This document shows, one piece after another, positions 11,351 through 24,648 of a stretch of 64,000 nt of DNA. The notes beneath the pieces are model-generated. The model worked only from the letters and a program-made list of their open reading frames with translations, searched no databases and was not told where the DNA came from. Every line of letters starts with the position of its first letter. The first letter of the stretch is position 1. A program made the translations under genes and the position numbers. This stretch comes from Rhipicephalus microplus (lineage: Eukaryota; Arthropoda; Arachnida; Ixodida; Ixodidae), in contig NC_134710.1 of assembly GCF_043290135.1 (NCBI RefSeq), positions 138,890,332 through 138,954,331 of the forward strand. Direction: 5' to 3'.

Positions 11351-11468
11351 GCCATCAGCACTCGGTGTTCCCAGGTGGTCTCCCTCCCAAGTACTGACCG
11401 AGCCCAATGCTGCTTAGCTTCGGTGATCGGACGAGAACCGGCGCATTCAGCATGGTATGGCCGATGGC
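11351..11468 (-). rRNA. 5S rRNA
   Basis: Consensus copy; next gene 815 bp on. Confidence 0.97.
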
Positions 11469-12165
11469 GAAAATCGACATTTTACAACACAATCTATAAC
11501 GAACTGCAAGCGATTTCTATCTTTTCAAGTTACCGTTAACGGCTTATGCAGCGTGTTATATTATCCTGGTAAAAAACTTCGAAGGTACGTGACAATAATG
11601 TCTGTTGTTCTCCGGCAGAGAGCTTGCTCTGTTCCTTCGCTGGGGCGCACCAGCACGGGCGCACCAACGTTCACGCACAGCTCTGTGTGCAATTGCGGGC
11701 CGCCGCCACCGGCCATGCTCGTAAGTCATTTTCTGTAACTTAACGAACGTCTGTTGCGTCGGCTTTTATAACTGAGTGGCACACGAGGGACCGACATAAA
11801 GCAGGAATATTGGAATGCCCATTAATGCTATTGTAACCTGCCACGGTGGTCTCGTGGCAAAGGTACTCGGATGCTGACCCGCAAGTCACGCCCCCCCCCC
11901 ACCCCCGCCCTGTTCCTTCTTTGAACAAAAATAAAAGAAAAGATAAAGGAAGGATGAGAAAAAAAAACAGAGTATGTCACGCGCACTGGGTGCAACATTT
12001 AAACACATGTGCGCACGCATCAAATTTTGATTGCCTATATACGTAAGGTCATGTGCGCGATTGATACGGGCAACCAAACACGTCGCAAAATTAAACAACT
12101 CTCTCCTTCTCCCTACGTTCCTTCTCTGCAATAAAAAAGAGAAATTTCGAAAAGTAAAAGAAGGT

Positions 12166-12283
12166 GCCATCAGCACTCGGTGTTCCCAGGTGGTCTCCCT
12201 CCCAAGTACTGACCGAGCCCAATGCTGCTTAGCTTCGGTGATCGGACGAGAACCGGCGCATTCAGCATGGTATGGCCGATGGC
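12166..12283 (-). rRNA. 5S rRNA
   Basis: Consensus copy; the spacer below has C to T near 11863, shared with the spacer near 15947. Confidence 0.97.
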
Positions 12284-12986
12284 GAAAATCGACATTTTAC
12301 AACACAATCTATAACGAACTGCAAGCGATTTCTATCTTTTCAAGTTACCGTTAACGGCTTATGCAGCGTGTTATATTATCCTGGTAAAAAACTTCGAAGG
12401 TACGTGACAATAATGTCTGTTGTTCTCCGGCAGAGAGCTTGCTCTGTTCCTTCGCTGGGGCGCACCAGCACGGGCGCACCAACGTTCACGCACAGCTCTG
12501 TGTGCAATTGCGGGCCGCCGCCACCGGCCATGCTCGTAAGTCATTTTCTGTAACTTAACGAACGTCTGTTGCGTCGGCTTTTATAACTGAGTGGCACACG
12601 AGGGACCGACATAAAGCAGGAATATTGGAATGCCCATTAATGCTATTGTAACCTGCCACGGTGGTCTCGTGGCAAAGGCACTCGGATGCTGACCCGCAAG
12701 TCACGCCCCCCCCCCCCCCACCCCCGCCCTGTTCCTTCTTTGAACAAAAATAAAAGAAAAGATAAAGGAAGGATGAGAAAAAAAAAAATAGAGTATGTCA
12801 CGCGCACTGGGTGCAACATTTAAACACATGTGCGCACGCATCAAATTTTGATTGCCTATATACGTAAGGTCATGTGCGCGATTGATACGGGCAACCAAAC
12901 ACGTCGCAAAATTAAACAACTCTCTCCTTCTCCCTACGTTCCTTCTCTGCAATAAAAAAGAGAAATTTCGAAAAGTAAAAGAAGGT

Positions 12987-13104
12987 GCCATCAGCACTCG
13001 GTGTTCCCAGGTGGTCTCCCTCCCAAGTACTGACCGAGCCCAATGCTGCTTAGCTTCGGTGATCGGACGAGAACCGGCGCATTCAGCATGGTATGGCCGA
13101 TGGC
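12987..13104 (-). rRNA. 5S rRNA
   Basis: Consensus copy; next gene 817 bp on. Confidence 0.97.
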
Positions 13105-13803
13105 GAAAATCGACATTTTACAACACAATCTATAACGAACTGCAAGCGATTTCTATCTTTTCAAGTTACCGTTAACGGCTTATGCAGCGTGTTATATTAT
13201 CCTGGTAAAAAACTTCGAAGGTACGTGACAATAATGTCTGTTGTTCTCCGGCAGAGAGCTTGCTCTGTTCCTTCGCTGGGGCGCACCAGCACGGGCGCAC
13301 CAACGTTCACGCACAGCTCTGTGTGCAATTGCGGGCCGCCGCCACCGGCCATGCTCGTAAGTCATTTTCTGTAACTTAACGAACGTCTGTTGCGTCGGCT
13401 TTTATAACTGAGTGGCACACGAGGGACCGACATAAAGCAGGAATATTGGAATGCCCATTAATGCTATTGTAACCTGCCACGGTGGTCTCGTGGCAAAGGC
13501 ACTCGGATGCTGACCCGCAAGTCACGCCCCCCCCCCCACCCCCGCCCTGTTCCTTCTTTGAACAAAAATAAAAGAAAAGATAAAGGAAGGATGAGAAAAA
13601 AAAAATAGAGTATGTCACGCGCACTGGGTGCAACATTTAAACACATGTGCGCACGCATCAAATTTTGATTGCCTATATACGTAAGGTCATGTGCGCGATT
13701 GATACGGGCAACCAAACACGTCGCAAAATTAAACAACTCTCTCCTTCTCCCTACGTTCCTTCTCTGCAATAAAAAAGAGAAATTTCGAAAAGTAAAAGAA
13801 GGT

Positions 13804-13921
13804 GCCATCAGCACTCGGTGTTCCCAGGTGGTCTCCCTCCCAAGTACTGACCGCGCCCAATGCTGCTTAGCTTCGGTGATCGGACGAGAACCGGCGCATT
13901 CAGCATGGTATGGCCGATGGC
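13804..13921 (-). rRNA. 5S rRNA, variant T68G
   Basis: Same internal change as the gene four units earlier (A to C at 13854), with the same linked spacer variant. Confidence 0.94.
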
Positions 13922-14618
13922 GAAAATCGACATTTTACAACACAATCTATAACGAACTGCAAGCGATTTCTATCTTTTCAAGTTACCGTTAACGGCTTAT
14001 GCAGCGTGTTATATTATCCTGGTAAAAAACTTCGAAGGTACGTGACAATAATGTCTGTTGTTCTCCGGCAGAGAGCTTGCTCTGTTCCTTCGCTGGGGCG
14101 CACCAGCACGGGCGCACCAACGTTCACGCACAGCTCTGTGTGCAATTGCGGGCCGCCGCCACCGGCCATGCTCGTAAGTCATTTTCTGTAACTTAACGAA
14201 CGTCTGTTGCGTCGGCTTTTATAACTGAGTGGCAGACGAGGGACCGACATAAAGCAGAAATATTGGAATGCCCATTAATGCTATTGTAACCTGCCACGGT
14301 GGTCTCGTGGCAAAGGCACTCGGATGCTGACCCGCAAGTCACGCCCCCCCCCCACCCCCGCCCTGTTCCTTCTTTGAACAAAAATAAAAGAAAAGATAAA
14401 GGAAGGATGAGAAAAAAAAATAGAGTATGTCACGCGCACTGGGTGCAACATTTAAACACATGTGCGCACGCATCAAATTTTGATTGCCTATATACGTAAG
14501 GTCATGTGCGCGATTGATACGGGCAACCAAACACGTCGCAAAATTAAACAACTCTCTCCTTCTCCCTACGTTCCTTCTCTGCAATAAAAAAGAGAAATTT
14601 CGAAAAGTAAAAGAAGGT

Positions 14619-14736
14619 GCCATCAGCACTCGGTGTTCCCAGGTGGTCTCCCTCCCAAGTACTGACCGAGCCCAATGCTGCTTAGCTTCGGTGATCGGAC
14701 GAGAACCGGCGCATTCAGCATGGTATGGCCGATGGC
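14619..14736 (-). rRNA. 5S rRNA
   Basis: Consensus copy; next gene 816 bp on. Confidence 0.97.
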
Positions 14737-15434
14737 GAAAATCGACATTTTACAACACAATCTATAACGAACTGCAAGCGATTTCTATCTTTTCAAGTTA
14801 CCGTTAACGGCTTATGCAGCGTGTTATATTATCCTGGTAAAAAACTTCGAAGGTACGTGACAATAATGTCTGTTGTTCTCCGGCAGAGAGCTTGCTCTGT
14901 TCCTTCGCTGGGGCGCACCAGCACGGGCGCACCAACGTTCACGCACAGCTCTGTGTGCAATTGCGGGCCGCCGCCACCGGCCATGCTCGTAAGTCATTTT
15001 CTGTAACTTAACGAACGTCTGTTGCGTCGGCTTTTATAACTGAGTGGCACACGAGGGACCGACATAAAGCAGGAATATTGGAATGCCCATTAATGCTATT
15101 GTAACCTGCCACGGTGGTCTCGTGGCAAAGGCACTCGGATGCTGACCCGCAAGTCACGCCCCCCCCCCCACCCCCGCCCTGTTCCTTCTTTGAACAAAAA
15201 TAAAAGAAAAGATAAAGGAAGGATGAGAAAAAAAAATAGAGTATGTCACGCGCACTGGGTGCAACATTTAAACACATGTGCGCACGCATCAAATTTTGAT
15301 TGCCTATATACGTAAGGTCATGTGCGCGATTGATACGGGCAACCAAACACGTCGCAAAATTAAACAACTCTCTCCTTCTCCCTACGTTCCTTCTCTGCAA
15401 TAAAAAAGAGAAATTTCGAAAAGTAAAAGAAGAT

Positions 15435-15552
15435 GCCATCAGCACTCGGTGTTCCCAGGTGGTCTCCCTCCCAAGTACTGACCGAGCCCAATGCTGCTTA
15501 GCTTCGGTGATCGGACGAGAACCGGCGCATTCAGCATGGTATGGCCGATGGC
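15435..15552 (-). rRNA. 5S rRNA
   Basis: Consensus gene; one base changed just beyond the 3' end (15433, G to A). Confidence 0.97.
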
Positions 15553-16249
15553 GAAAATCGACATTTTACAACACAATCTATAACGAACTGCAAGCGATTT
15601 CTATCTTTTCAAGTTACCGTTAACGGCTTATGCAGCGTGTTATATTATCCTGGTAAAAAACTTCGAAGGTACGTGACAATAATGTCTGTTGTTCTCCGGC
15701 AGAGAGCTTGCTCTGTTCCTTCGCTGGGGCGCACCAGCACGGGCGCACCAACGTTCACGCACAGCTCTGTGTGCAATTGCGGGCCGCCGCCACCGGCCAT
15801 GCTCGTAAGTCATTTTCTGTAACTTAACGAACGTCTGTTGCGTCGGCTTTTATAACTGAGTGGCACACGAGGGACCGACATAAAGCAGGAATATTGGAAT
15901 GCCCATTAATGCTATTGTAACCTGCCACGGTGGTCTCGTGGCAAAGGTACTCGGATGCTGACCCGCAAGTCACGCCCCCCCCCACCCCCGCCCTGTTCCT
16001 TCTTTGAACAAAAATAAAAGAAAAGATAAAGGAAGGATGAGAAAAAAAAAATAGAGTATGTCACGCGCACTGGGTGCAACATTTAAACACATGTGCGCAC
16101 GCATCAAATTTTGATTGCCTATATACGTAAGGTCATGTGCGCGATTGATACGGGCAACCAAACACGTCGCAAAATTAAACAACTCTCTCCTTCTCCCTAC
16201 GTTCCTTCTCTGCAATAAAAAAGAGAAATTTCGAAAAGTAAAAGAAGGT

Positions 16250-16367
16250 GCCATCAGCACTCGGTGTTCCCAGGTGGTCTCCCTCCCAAGTACTGACCGA
16301 GCCCAATGCTGCTTAGCTTCGGTGATCGGACGAGAACCGGCGCATTCAGCATGGTATGGCCGATGGC
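16250..16367 (-). rRNA. 5S rRNA
   Basis: Consensus copy; next gene 816 bp on. Confidence 0.97.
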
Positions 16368-17065
16368 GAAAATCGACATTTTACAACACAATCTATAACG
16401 AACTGCAAGCGATTTCTATCTTTTCAAGTTACCGTTAACGGCTTATGCAGCGTGTTATATTATCCTGGTAAAAAACTTCGAAGGTACGTGACAATAATGT
16501 CTGTTGTTCTCCGGCAGAGAGCTTGCTCTGTTCCTTCGCTGGGGCGCACCAGCACGGGCGCACCAACGTTCACGCACAGCTCTGTGTGCAATTGCGGGCC
16601 GCCGCCACCGGCCATGCTCGTAAGTCATTTTCTGTAACTTAACGAACGTCTGTTGCGTCGGCTTTTATAACTGAGTGGCACACGAGGGACCGACATAAAG
16701 CAGGAATATTGGAATGCCCATTAATGCTATTGTAACCTGCCACGGTGGTCTCGTGGCAAAGGCACTCGGATGCTGACCCGCAAGTCACGCCCCCCCCCCC
16801 ACCCCCGCCCTGTTCCTTCTTTGAACAAAAATAAAAGAAAAGATAAAGGAAGGATGAGAAAAAAAAATAGAGTATGTCACGCGCACTGGGTGCAACATTT
16901 AAACACATGTGCGCACGCATCAAATTTTGATTGCCTATATACGTAAGGTCATGTGCGCGATTGATACGGGCAACCAAACACGTCGCAAAATTAAACAACT
17001 CTCTCCTTCTCCCTACGTTCCTTCTCTGCAATAAAAAAGAGAAATTTCGAAAAGTAAAAGAAGGT

Positions 17066-17183
17066 GCCATCAGCACTCGGTGTTCCCAGGTGGTCTCCCT
17101 CCCAAGTACTGACCGAGCCCAATGCTGCTTAGCTTCGGTGATCGGACGAGAACCGGCGCATTCAGCATGGTATGGCCGATGGC
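17066..17183 (-). rRNA. 5S rRNA
   Basis: Consensus copy; next gene 817 bp on. Confidence 0.97.
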
Positions 17184-17882
17184 GAAAATCGACATTTTAC
17201 AACACAATCTATAACGAACTGCAAGCGATTTCTATCTTTTCAAGTTACCGTTAACGGCTTATGCAGCGTGTTATATTATCCTGGTAAAAAACTTCGAAGG
17301 TACGTGACAATAATGTCTGTTGTTCTCCGGCAGAGAGCTTGCTCTGTTCCTTCGCTGGGGCGCACCAGCACGGGCGCACCAACGTTCACGCACAGCTCTG
17401 TGTGCAATTGCGGGCCGCCGCCACCGGCCATGCTCGTAAGTCATTTTCTGTAACTTAACGAACGTCTGTTGCGTCGGCTTTTATAACTGAGTGGCACACG
17501 AGGGACCGACATAAAGCAGGAATATTGGACTGCCCATTAATGCTATTGTAACCTGCCACGGTGGTCTCGTGGCAAAGGCACTCGGATGCTGACCCGCAAG
17601 TCACGCCCCCCCCCCCACCCCCGCCCTGTTCCTTCTTTGAACAAAAATAAAAGAAAAGATAAAGGAAGGATGAGAAAAAAAAAATAGAGTATGTCACGCG
17701 CACTGGGTGCAACATTTGAACACATGTGCGCACGCATCAAATTTTGATTGCCTATATACGTAAGGTCATGTGCGCGATTGATACGGGCAACCAAACACGT
17801 CGCAAAATTAAACAACTCTCTCCTTCTCCCTACGTTCCTTCTCTGCAATAAAAAAGAGAAATTTCGAAAAGTAAAAGAAGGT

Positions 17883-18000
17883 GCCATCAGCACTCGGTGT
17901 TCCCAGGTGGTCTCCCTCCCAAGTACTGACCGAGCCCAATGCTGCTTAGCTTCGGTGATCGGACGAGAACCGGCGCATTCAGCATGGTATGGCCGATGGC
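17883..18000 (-). rRNA. 5S rRNA
   Basis: Consensus copy; next gene 816 bp on. Confidence 0.97.
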
Positions 18001-18698
18001 GAAAATCGACATTTTACAACACAATCTATAACGAACTGCAAGCGATTTCTATCTTTTCAAGTTACCGTTAACGGCTTATGCAGCGTGTTATATTATCCTG
18101 GTAAAAAACTTCGAAGGTACGTGACAATAATGTCTGTTGTTCTCCGGCAGAGAGCTTGCTCTGTTCCTTCGCTGGGGCGCACCAGCACGGGCGCACCAAC
18201 GTTCACGCACAGCTCTGTGTGCAATTGCGGGCCGCCGCCACCGGCCATGCTCGTAAGTCATTTTCTGTAACTTAACGAACGTCTGTTGCGTCGGCTTTTA
18301 TAACTGAGTGGCACACGAGGGACCGACATAAAGCAGGAATATTGGAATGCCCATTAATGCTATTGTAACCTGCCACGGTGGTCTCGTGGCAAAGGCACTC
18401 GGATGCTGACCCGCAAGTCACGCCCCCCCCCCCACCCCCGCCCTGTTCCTTCTTTGAACAAAAATAAAAGAAAAGATAAAGGAAGGATGAGAAAAAAAAA
18501 TAGAGTATGTCACGCGCACTGGGTGCAACATTTAAACACATGTGCGCACGCATCAAATTTTGATTGCCTATATACGTAAGGTCATGTGCGCGATTGATAC
18601 GGGCAACCAAACACGTCGCAAAATTAAACAACTCTTTCCTTCTCCCTACGTTCCTTCTCTGCAATAAAAAAGAGAAATTTCGAAAAGTAAAAGAAGGT

Positions 18699-18816
18699 GC
18701 CATCAGCACTCGGTGTTCCCAGGTGGTCTCCCTCCCAAGTACTGACCGAGCCCAATGCTGCTTAGCTTCGGTGATCGGACGAGAACCGGCGCATTCAGCA
18801 TGGTATGGCCGATGGC
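18699..18816 (-). rRNA. 5S rRNA
   Basis: Consensus gene; the immediate upstream flank has A to T near 18820, and the spacer above has a 4-bp deletion near 19027. This is the shortest unit, 811 bp. Confidence 0.97.
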
Positions 18817-19509
18817 GAATATCGACATTTTACAACACAATCTATAACGAACTGCAAGCGATTTCTATCTTTTCAAGTTACCGTTAACGGCTTATGCAGC
18901 GTGTTATATTATCCTGGTAAAAAACTTCGAAGGTACGTGACAATAATGTCTGTTGTTCTCCGGCAGAGATCTTGCTCTGTTCCTTCGCTGGGGCGCACCA
19001 GCACGGGCGCACCAACGTTCACGCACGTGTGTGCAATTGCGGGCCGCCGCCACCGGCCATGCTCGTAAGTCATTTTCTGTAACTTAACGAACGTCTGTTG
19101 CGTCGGCTTTTATAACTGAGTGGCACACGAGGGACCGACATAAAGCAGGAATATTGGAATGCCCATTAATGCTATTGTAACCTGCCACGGTGGTCTCGTG
19201 GCAAAGGCACTCGGATGCTGACCCGCAAGTCACGCCCCCCCCCCACCCCCGCCCTGTTCCTTCTTTGAACAAAAATAAAAGAAAAGATAAAGGAAGGATG
19301 AGAAAAAAAAATAGAGTATGTCACGCGCACTGGGTGCAACATTTAAACACATGTGCGCACGCATCAAATTTTGATTGCCTATATACGTAAGGTCATGTGC
19401 GCGATTGATACGGGCAACCAAACACGTCGCAAAATTAAACAACTCTCTCCTTCTCCCTACGTTCCTTCTCTGCAATAAAAAAGAGAAATTTCGAAAAGTA
19501 AAAGAAGGT

Positions 19510-19627
19510 GCCATCAGCACTCGGTGTTCCCAGGTGGTCTCCCTCCCAAGTACTGACCGAGCCCAATGCTGCTTAGCTTCGGTGATCGGACGAGAACCGG
19601 CGCATTCAGCATGGTATGGCCGATGGC
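19510..19627 (-). rRNA. 5S rRNA
   Basis: Consensus copy; next gene 816 bp on. Confidence 0.97.
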
Positions 19628-20325
19628 GAAAATCGACATTTTACAACACAATCTATAACGAACTGCAAGCGATTTCTATCTTTTCAAGTTACCGTTAACG
19701 GCTTATGCAGCGTGTTATATTATCCTGGTAAAAAACTTCGAAGGTACGTGACAATGATGTCTGTTGTTCTCCGGCAGAGAGCTTGCTCTGTTCCTTCGCT
19801 GGGGCGCACCAGCACGGGCGCACCAACGTTCACGCACAGCTCTGTGTGCAATTGCGGGCCGCCGCCACCGGCCATGCTCGTAAGTCATTTTCTGTAACTT
19901 AACGAACGTCTGTTGCGTCGGCTTTTATAACTGAGTGGCACACGAGGGACCGACATAAAGCAGGAATATTGGAATGCCCATTAATGCTATTGTAACCTGC
20001 CACGGTGGTCTCGTGGCAAAGGCACTCGGATGCTGACCCGCAAGTCACGCCCCCCCCCCACCCCCGCCCTGTTCCTTCTTTGAACAAAAATAAAAGAAAA
20101 GATAAAGGAAGGATGAGAAAAAAAAAATAGAGTATGTCACGTGCACTGGGTGCAACATTTAAACACATGTGCGCACGCATCAAATTTTGATTGCCTATAT
20201 ACGTAAGGTCATGTGCGCGATTGACACGGGCAACCAAACACGTCGCAAAATTAAACAACTCTCTCCTTCTCCCTACGTTCCTTCTCTGCAATAAAAAAGA
20301 GAAATTTCGAAAAGTAAAAGAAGGT

Positions 20326-20443
20326 GCCATCAGCACTCGGTGTTCCCAGGTGGTCTCCCTCCCAAGTACTGACCGAGCCCAATGCTGCTTAGCTTCGGTG
20401 ATCGGACGAGAACCGGCGCATTCAGCATGGTATGGCCGATGGC
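20326..20443 (-). rRNA. 5S rRNA
   Basis: Consensus copy; next gene 821 bp on, owing to a long C-tract. Confidence 0.97.
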
Positions 20444-21146
20444 GAAAATCGACATTTTACAACACAATCTATAACGAACTGCAAGCGATTTCTATCTTTT
20501 CAAGTTACCGTTAACGGCTTATGCAGCGTGTTATATTATCCTGGTAAAAAACTTCGAAGGTACGTGACAATAATGTCTGTTGTTCTCCGGCAGAGAGCTT
20601 GCTCTGTTCCTTCGCTGGGGCGCACCAGCACGGGCGCACCAACGTTCACGCACAGCTCTGTGTGCAATTGCGGGCCGCCGCCACCGGCCATGCTCGTAAG
20701 TCATTTTCTGTAACTTAACGAACGTCTGTTGCGTCGGCTTTTATAACTGAGTGGCACACGAGGGACCGACATAAAGCAGGAATATTGGAATGCCCATTAA
20801 TGCTATTGTAACCTGCCACGGTGGTCTCGTGGCAAAGGCACTCGGATGCTGACCCGCAAGTCACGCCCCCCCCCCCCCCCCACCCCCGCCCTGTTCCTTC
20901 TTTGAACAAAAATAAAAGAAAAGATAAAGGAAGGATGAGAAAAAAAAATAGAGTATGTCACGCGCACTGGGTGCAACATTTAAACACATGTGCGCACGCA
21001 TCAAATTTTGATTGCCTATATACGTAAGGTCATGTGCGCGATTGATACGGGCAACCAAACACGTCGCAAAATTAAACAACTCTCTCCTTCTCCCTACGTT
21101 CCTTCTCTGCAATAAAAAAGAGAAATTTCGAAAAGTAAAAGAAGGT

Positions 21147-21264
21147 GCCATCAGCACTCGGTGTTCCCAGGTGGTCTCCCTCCCAAGTACTGACCGAGCC
21201 CAATGCTGCTTAGCTTCGGTGATCGGACGAGAACCGGCGCATTCAGCATAGTATGGCCGATGGC
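21147..21264 (-). rRNA. 5S rRNA, variant C15T
   Basis: G to A at 21250 gives C15T, converting a helix II C-G pair to U-G. The same variant occurs in the genes at 30976 and 61117. Confidence 0.95.
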
Positions 21265-21963
21265 GAAAATCGACATTTTACAACACAATCTATAACGAAC
21301 TGCAAGCGATTTCTATCTTTTCAAGTTACCGTTAACGGCTTATGCAGCGTGTTATATTATCCTGGTAAAAAACTTCGAAGGTACGTGACAATAATGTCTG
21401 TTGTTCTCCGGCAGAGAGCTTGCTCTGTTCCTTCGCTGGGGCGCACCAGCACGGGCGCACCAACGTTCACGCACAGCTCTGTGTGCAATTGCGGGCCGCC
21501 GCCACCGGCCATGCTCGTAAGTCATTTTCTGTAACTTAACGAACGTCTGTTGCGTCGGCTTTTATAACTGAGTGGCACACGAGGGACCGACATAAAGCAG
21601 GAATATTGGAATGCCCATTAATGCTATTGTAACCTGCCACGGTGGTCTCGTGGCAAAGGCACTCGGATGCTGACCCGCAAGTCACGCCCCCCCCCCCCAC
21701 CCCCGCCCTGTTCCTTCTTTGAACAAAAATAAAAGAAAAGATAAAGGAAGGATGAGAAAAAAAAATAGAGTATGTCACGCGCACTGGGTGCAACATTTAA
21801 ACACATGTGCGCACGCATCAAATTTTGATTGCCTATATACGTAAGGTCATGTGCGCGATTGATACGGGCAACCAAACACGTCGCAAAATTAAACAACTCT
21901 CTCCTTCTCCCTACGTTCCTTCTCTGCAATAAAAAAGAGAAATTTCGAAAAGTAAAAGAAGGT

Positions 21964-22081
21964 GCCATCAGCACTCGGTGTTCCCAGGTGGTCTCCCTCC
22001 CAAGTACTGACCGAGCCCAATGCTGCTTAGCTTCGGTGATCGGACGAGAACCGGCGCATTCAGCATGGTATGGCCGATGGC
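21964..22081 (-). rRNA. 5S rRNA
   Basis: Consensus copy; next gene 817 bp on. Confidence 0.97.
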
Positions 22082-22780
22082 GAAAATCGACATTTTACAA
22101 CACAATCTATAACGAACTGCAAGCGATTTCTATCTTTTCAAGTTACCGTTAACGGCTTATGCAGCGTGTTATATTATCCTGGTAAAAAACTTCGAAGGTA
22201 CGTGACAATAATGTCTGTTGTTCTCCGGCAGAGAGCTTGCTCTGTTCCTTCGCTGGGGCGCACCAGCACGGGCGCACCAACGTTCACGCACAGCTCTGTG
22301 TGCAATTGCGGGCCGCCGCCACCGGCCATGCTCGTAAGTCATTTTCTGTAACTTAACGAACGTCTGTTGCGTCGGCTTTTATAACTGAGTGGCACACGAG
22401 GGACCGACATAAAGCAGGAATATTGGAATGCCCATTAATGCTATTGTAACCTGCCACGGTGGTCTCGTGGCAAAGGCACTCGGATGCTGACCCGCAAGTC
22501 ACGCCCCCCCCCCCCACCCCCGCCCTGTTCCTTCTTTGAACAAAAATAAAAGAAAAGATAAAGGAAGGATGAGAAAAAAAAATAGAGTATGTCACGCGCA
22601 CTGGGTGCAACATTTAAACACATGTGCGCACGCATCAAATTTTGATTGCCTATATACGTAAGGTCATGTGCGCGATTGATACGGGCAACCAAACACGTCG
22701 CAAAATTAAACAACTCTCTCCTTCTCCCTACGTTCCTTCTCTGCAATAAAAAAGAGAAATTTCGAAAAGTAAAAGAAGGT

Positions 22781-22898
22781 GCCATCAGCACTCGGTGTTC
22801 CCAGGTGGTCTCCCTCCCAAGTACTGACCGAGCCCAATGCTGCTTAGCTTCGGTGATCGGACGAGAACCGGCGCATTCAGCATGGTATGGCCGATGGC
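22781..22898 (-). rRNA. 5S rRNA
   Basis: Consensus copy; next gene 819 bp on. Confidence 0.97.
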
Positions 22899-23599
22899 GA
22901 AAATCGACATTTTACAACACAATCTATAACGAACTGCAAGCGATTTCTATCTTTTCAAGTTACCGTTAACGGCTTATGCAGCGTGTTATATTATCCTGGT
23001 AAAAAACTTCGAAGGTACGTGACAATAATGTCTGTTGTTCTCCGGCAGAGAGCTTGCTCTGTTCCTTCGCTGGGGCGCACCAGCACGGGCGCACCAACGT
23101 TCACGCACAGCTCTGTGTGCAATTGCGGGCCGCCGCCACCGGCCATGCTCGTAAGTCATTTTCTGTAACTTAACGAACGTCTGTTGCGTCGGCTTTTATA
23201 ACTGAGTGGCACACGAGGGACCGACATAAAGCAGGAATATTGGAATGCCCATTAATGCTATTGTAACCTGCCACGGTGGTCTCGTGGCAAAGGCACTCGG
23301 ATGCTGACCCGCAAGTCACGCCCCCCCCCCCCCACCCCCGCCCTGTTCCTTCTTTGAACAAAAATAAAAGAAAAGATAAAGGAAGGATGAGAAAAAAAAA
23401 ATAGAGTATGTCACGCGCACTGGGTGCAACATTTAAACACATGTGCGCACGCATCAAATTTTGATTGCCTATATACGTAAGGTCATGTGCGCGATTGATA
23501 CGGGCAACCAAACACGTCGCAAAATTAAACAACTCTCTCCTTCTCCCTACGTTCCTTCTCTGCAATAAAAAAGAGAAATTTCGAAAAGTAAAAGAAGGT

Positions 23600-23717
23600 G
23601 CCATCAGCACTCGGTGTTCCCAGGTGGTCTCCCTCCCAAGTACTGACCGAGCCCAATGCTGCTTAGCTTCGGTGATCGGACGAGAACCGGCGCATTCAGC
23701 ATGGTATGGCCGATGGC
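23600..23717 (-). rRNA. 5S rRNA
   Basis: Consensus copy; last intact gene before element 1. Confidence 0.97.
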
Positions 23718-24420
23718 GAAAATCGACATTTTACAACACAATCTATAACGAACTGCAAGCGATTTCTATCTTTTCAAGTTACCGTTAACGGCTTATGCAG
23801 CGTGTTATATTATCCTGGTAAAAAACTTCGAAGGTACGTGACAATAATGTCTGTTGTTCTCCGGCAGAGAGCTTGCTCTGTTCCTTCGCTGGGGCGCACC
23901 AGCACGGGCGCACCAACGTTCACGCACAGCTCTGTGTGCAATTGCGGGCCGCCGCCACCGGCCATGCTCGTAAGTCATTTTCTGTAACTTAACGAACGTC
24001 TGTTGCGTCGGCTTTTATAACTGAGTGGCACACGAGGGACCGACATAAAGCAGGAATATTGGAATGCCCATTAATGCTATTGTAACCTGCCACGGTGGTC
24101 TCGTGGCAAAGGCACTCGGATGCTGACCCGCAAGTCACGCCCCCCCCCCCCCCCCACCCCCGCCCTGTTCCTTCTTTGAACAAAAATAAAAGAAAAGATA
24201 AAGGAAGGATGAGAAAAAAAAATAGAGTATGTCACGCGCACTGGGTGCAACATTTAAACACATGTGCGCACGCATCAAATTTTGATTGCCTATATACGTA
24301 AGGTCATGTGCGCGATTGATACGGGCAACCAAACACGTCGCAAAATTAAACAACTCTCTCCTTCTCCCTACGTTCCTTCTCTGCAATAAAAAAGAGAAAT
24401 TTCGAAAAGTAAAAGAAGGT

Positions 24421-24532
24421 GCCATCAGCACTCGGTGTTCCCAGGTGGTCTCCCTCCCAAGTACTGACCGAGCCCAATGCTGCTTAGCTTCGGTGATCGG
24501 ACGAGAACCGGCGCATTCAGCATGGTATGGCC
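24421..24532 (-). pseudogene. 5S rRNA gene truncated by element 1 (positions 7-118)
   Basis: Keeps sense positions 7-118, including the internal control region and terminators, but has lost the first six bases and its upstream TATA-like element, now 4.9 kb away. Any transcript would carry element tail sequence at its 5' end, and helix I cannot form normally. Confidence 0.93.
24519..24532 (+). repeat. Target site duplication of element 1, 3'-side copy
   Basis: AGCATGGTATGGCC, identical to 29448-29461. In 5S-sense numbering it is positions 7-20. It abuts the poly(A) tail of element 1 (poly T on this strand from 24533). Confidence 0.93.
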
Positions 24533-24648
24533 TTTTTTTCTTTCTTTATTGCCTGTTTACATACAACATTCACAAACATATATACATCAAACAAAGTAGA
24601 AACATGAAACAAAAAAAGAGGTAAAAAGCATCATATTTAACAGGCTTT
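24533..24648 (-). other. Element 1 3' UTR and A-rich tail
   Basis: A 116-nt non-coding end after the ORF2 TAA. The terminal GCAATAAAGAAA is shared with element 2 and includes AATAAA only a few bases before the tail. The tail here is an A/G mix (AAAGAAAGAAAAAAA). Outside that terminal block the 3' UTR shows no obvious similarity to element 2. Confidence 0.8.

Larger units (their letters stand above)
1..24532 (-). repeat. 5S rDNA tandem array, left segment
   Basis: Head-to-tail units of 811-821 bp, each with one 5S gene on the minus strand. The segment holds 29 complete genes, a partial gene at the left edge and, at the right end, a gene interrupted by element 1. Spacers of about 700 bp contain no recognisable second gene; their notable parts are annotated once in the first units. 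Differences between units are mainly C-tract length (about 9 to 16), A-tract length (about 7 to 11) and scattered single substitutions. Small deletions occur near 6398 (6 bp) and 19027 (about 4 bp). Confidence 0.97.
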
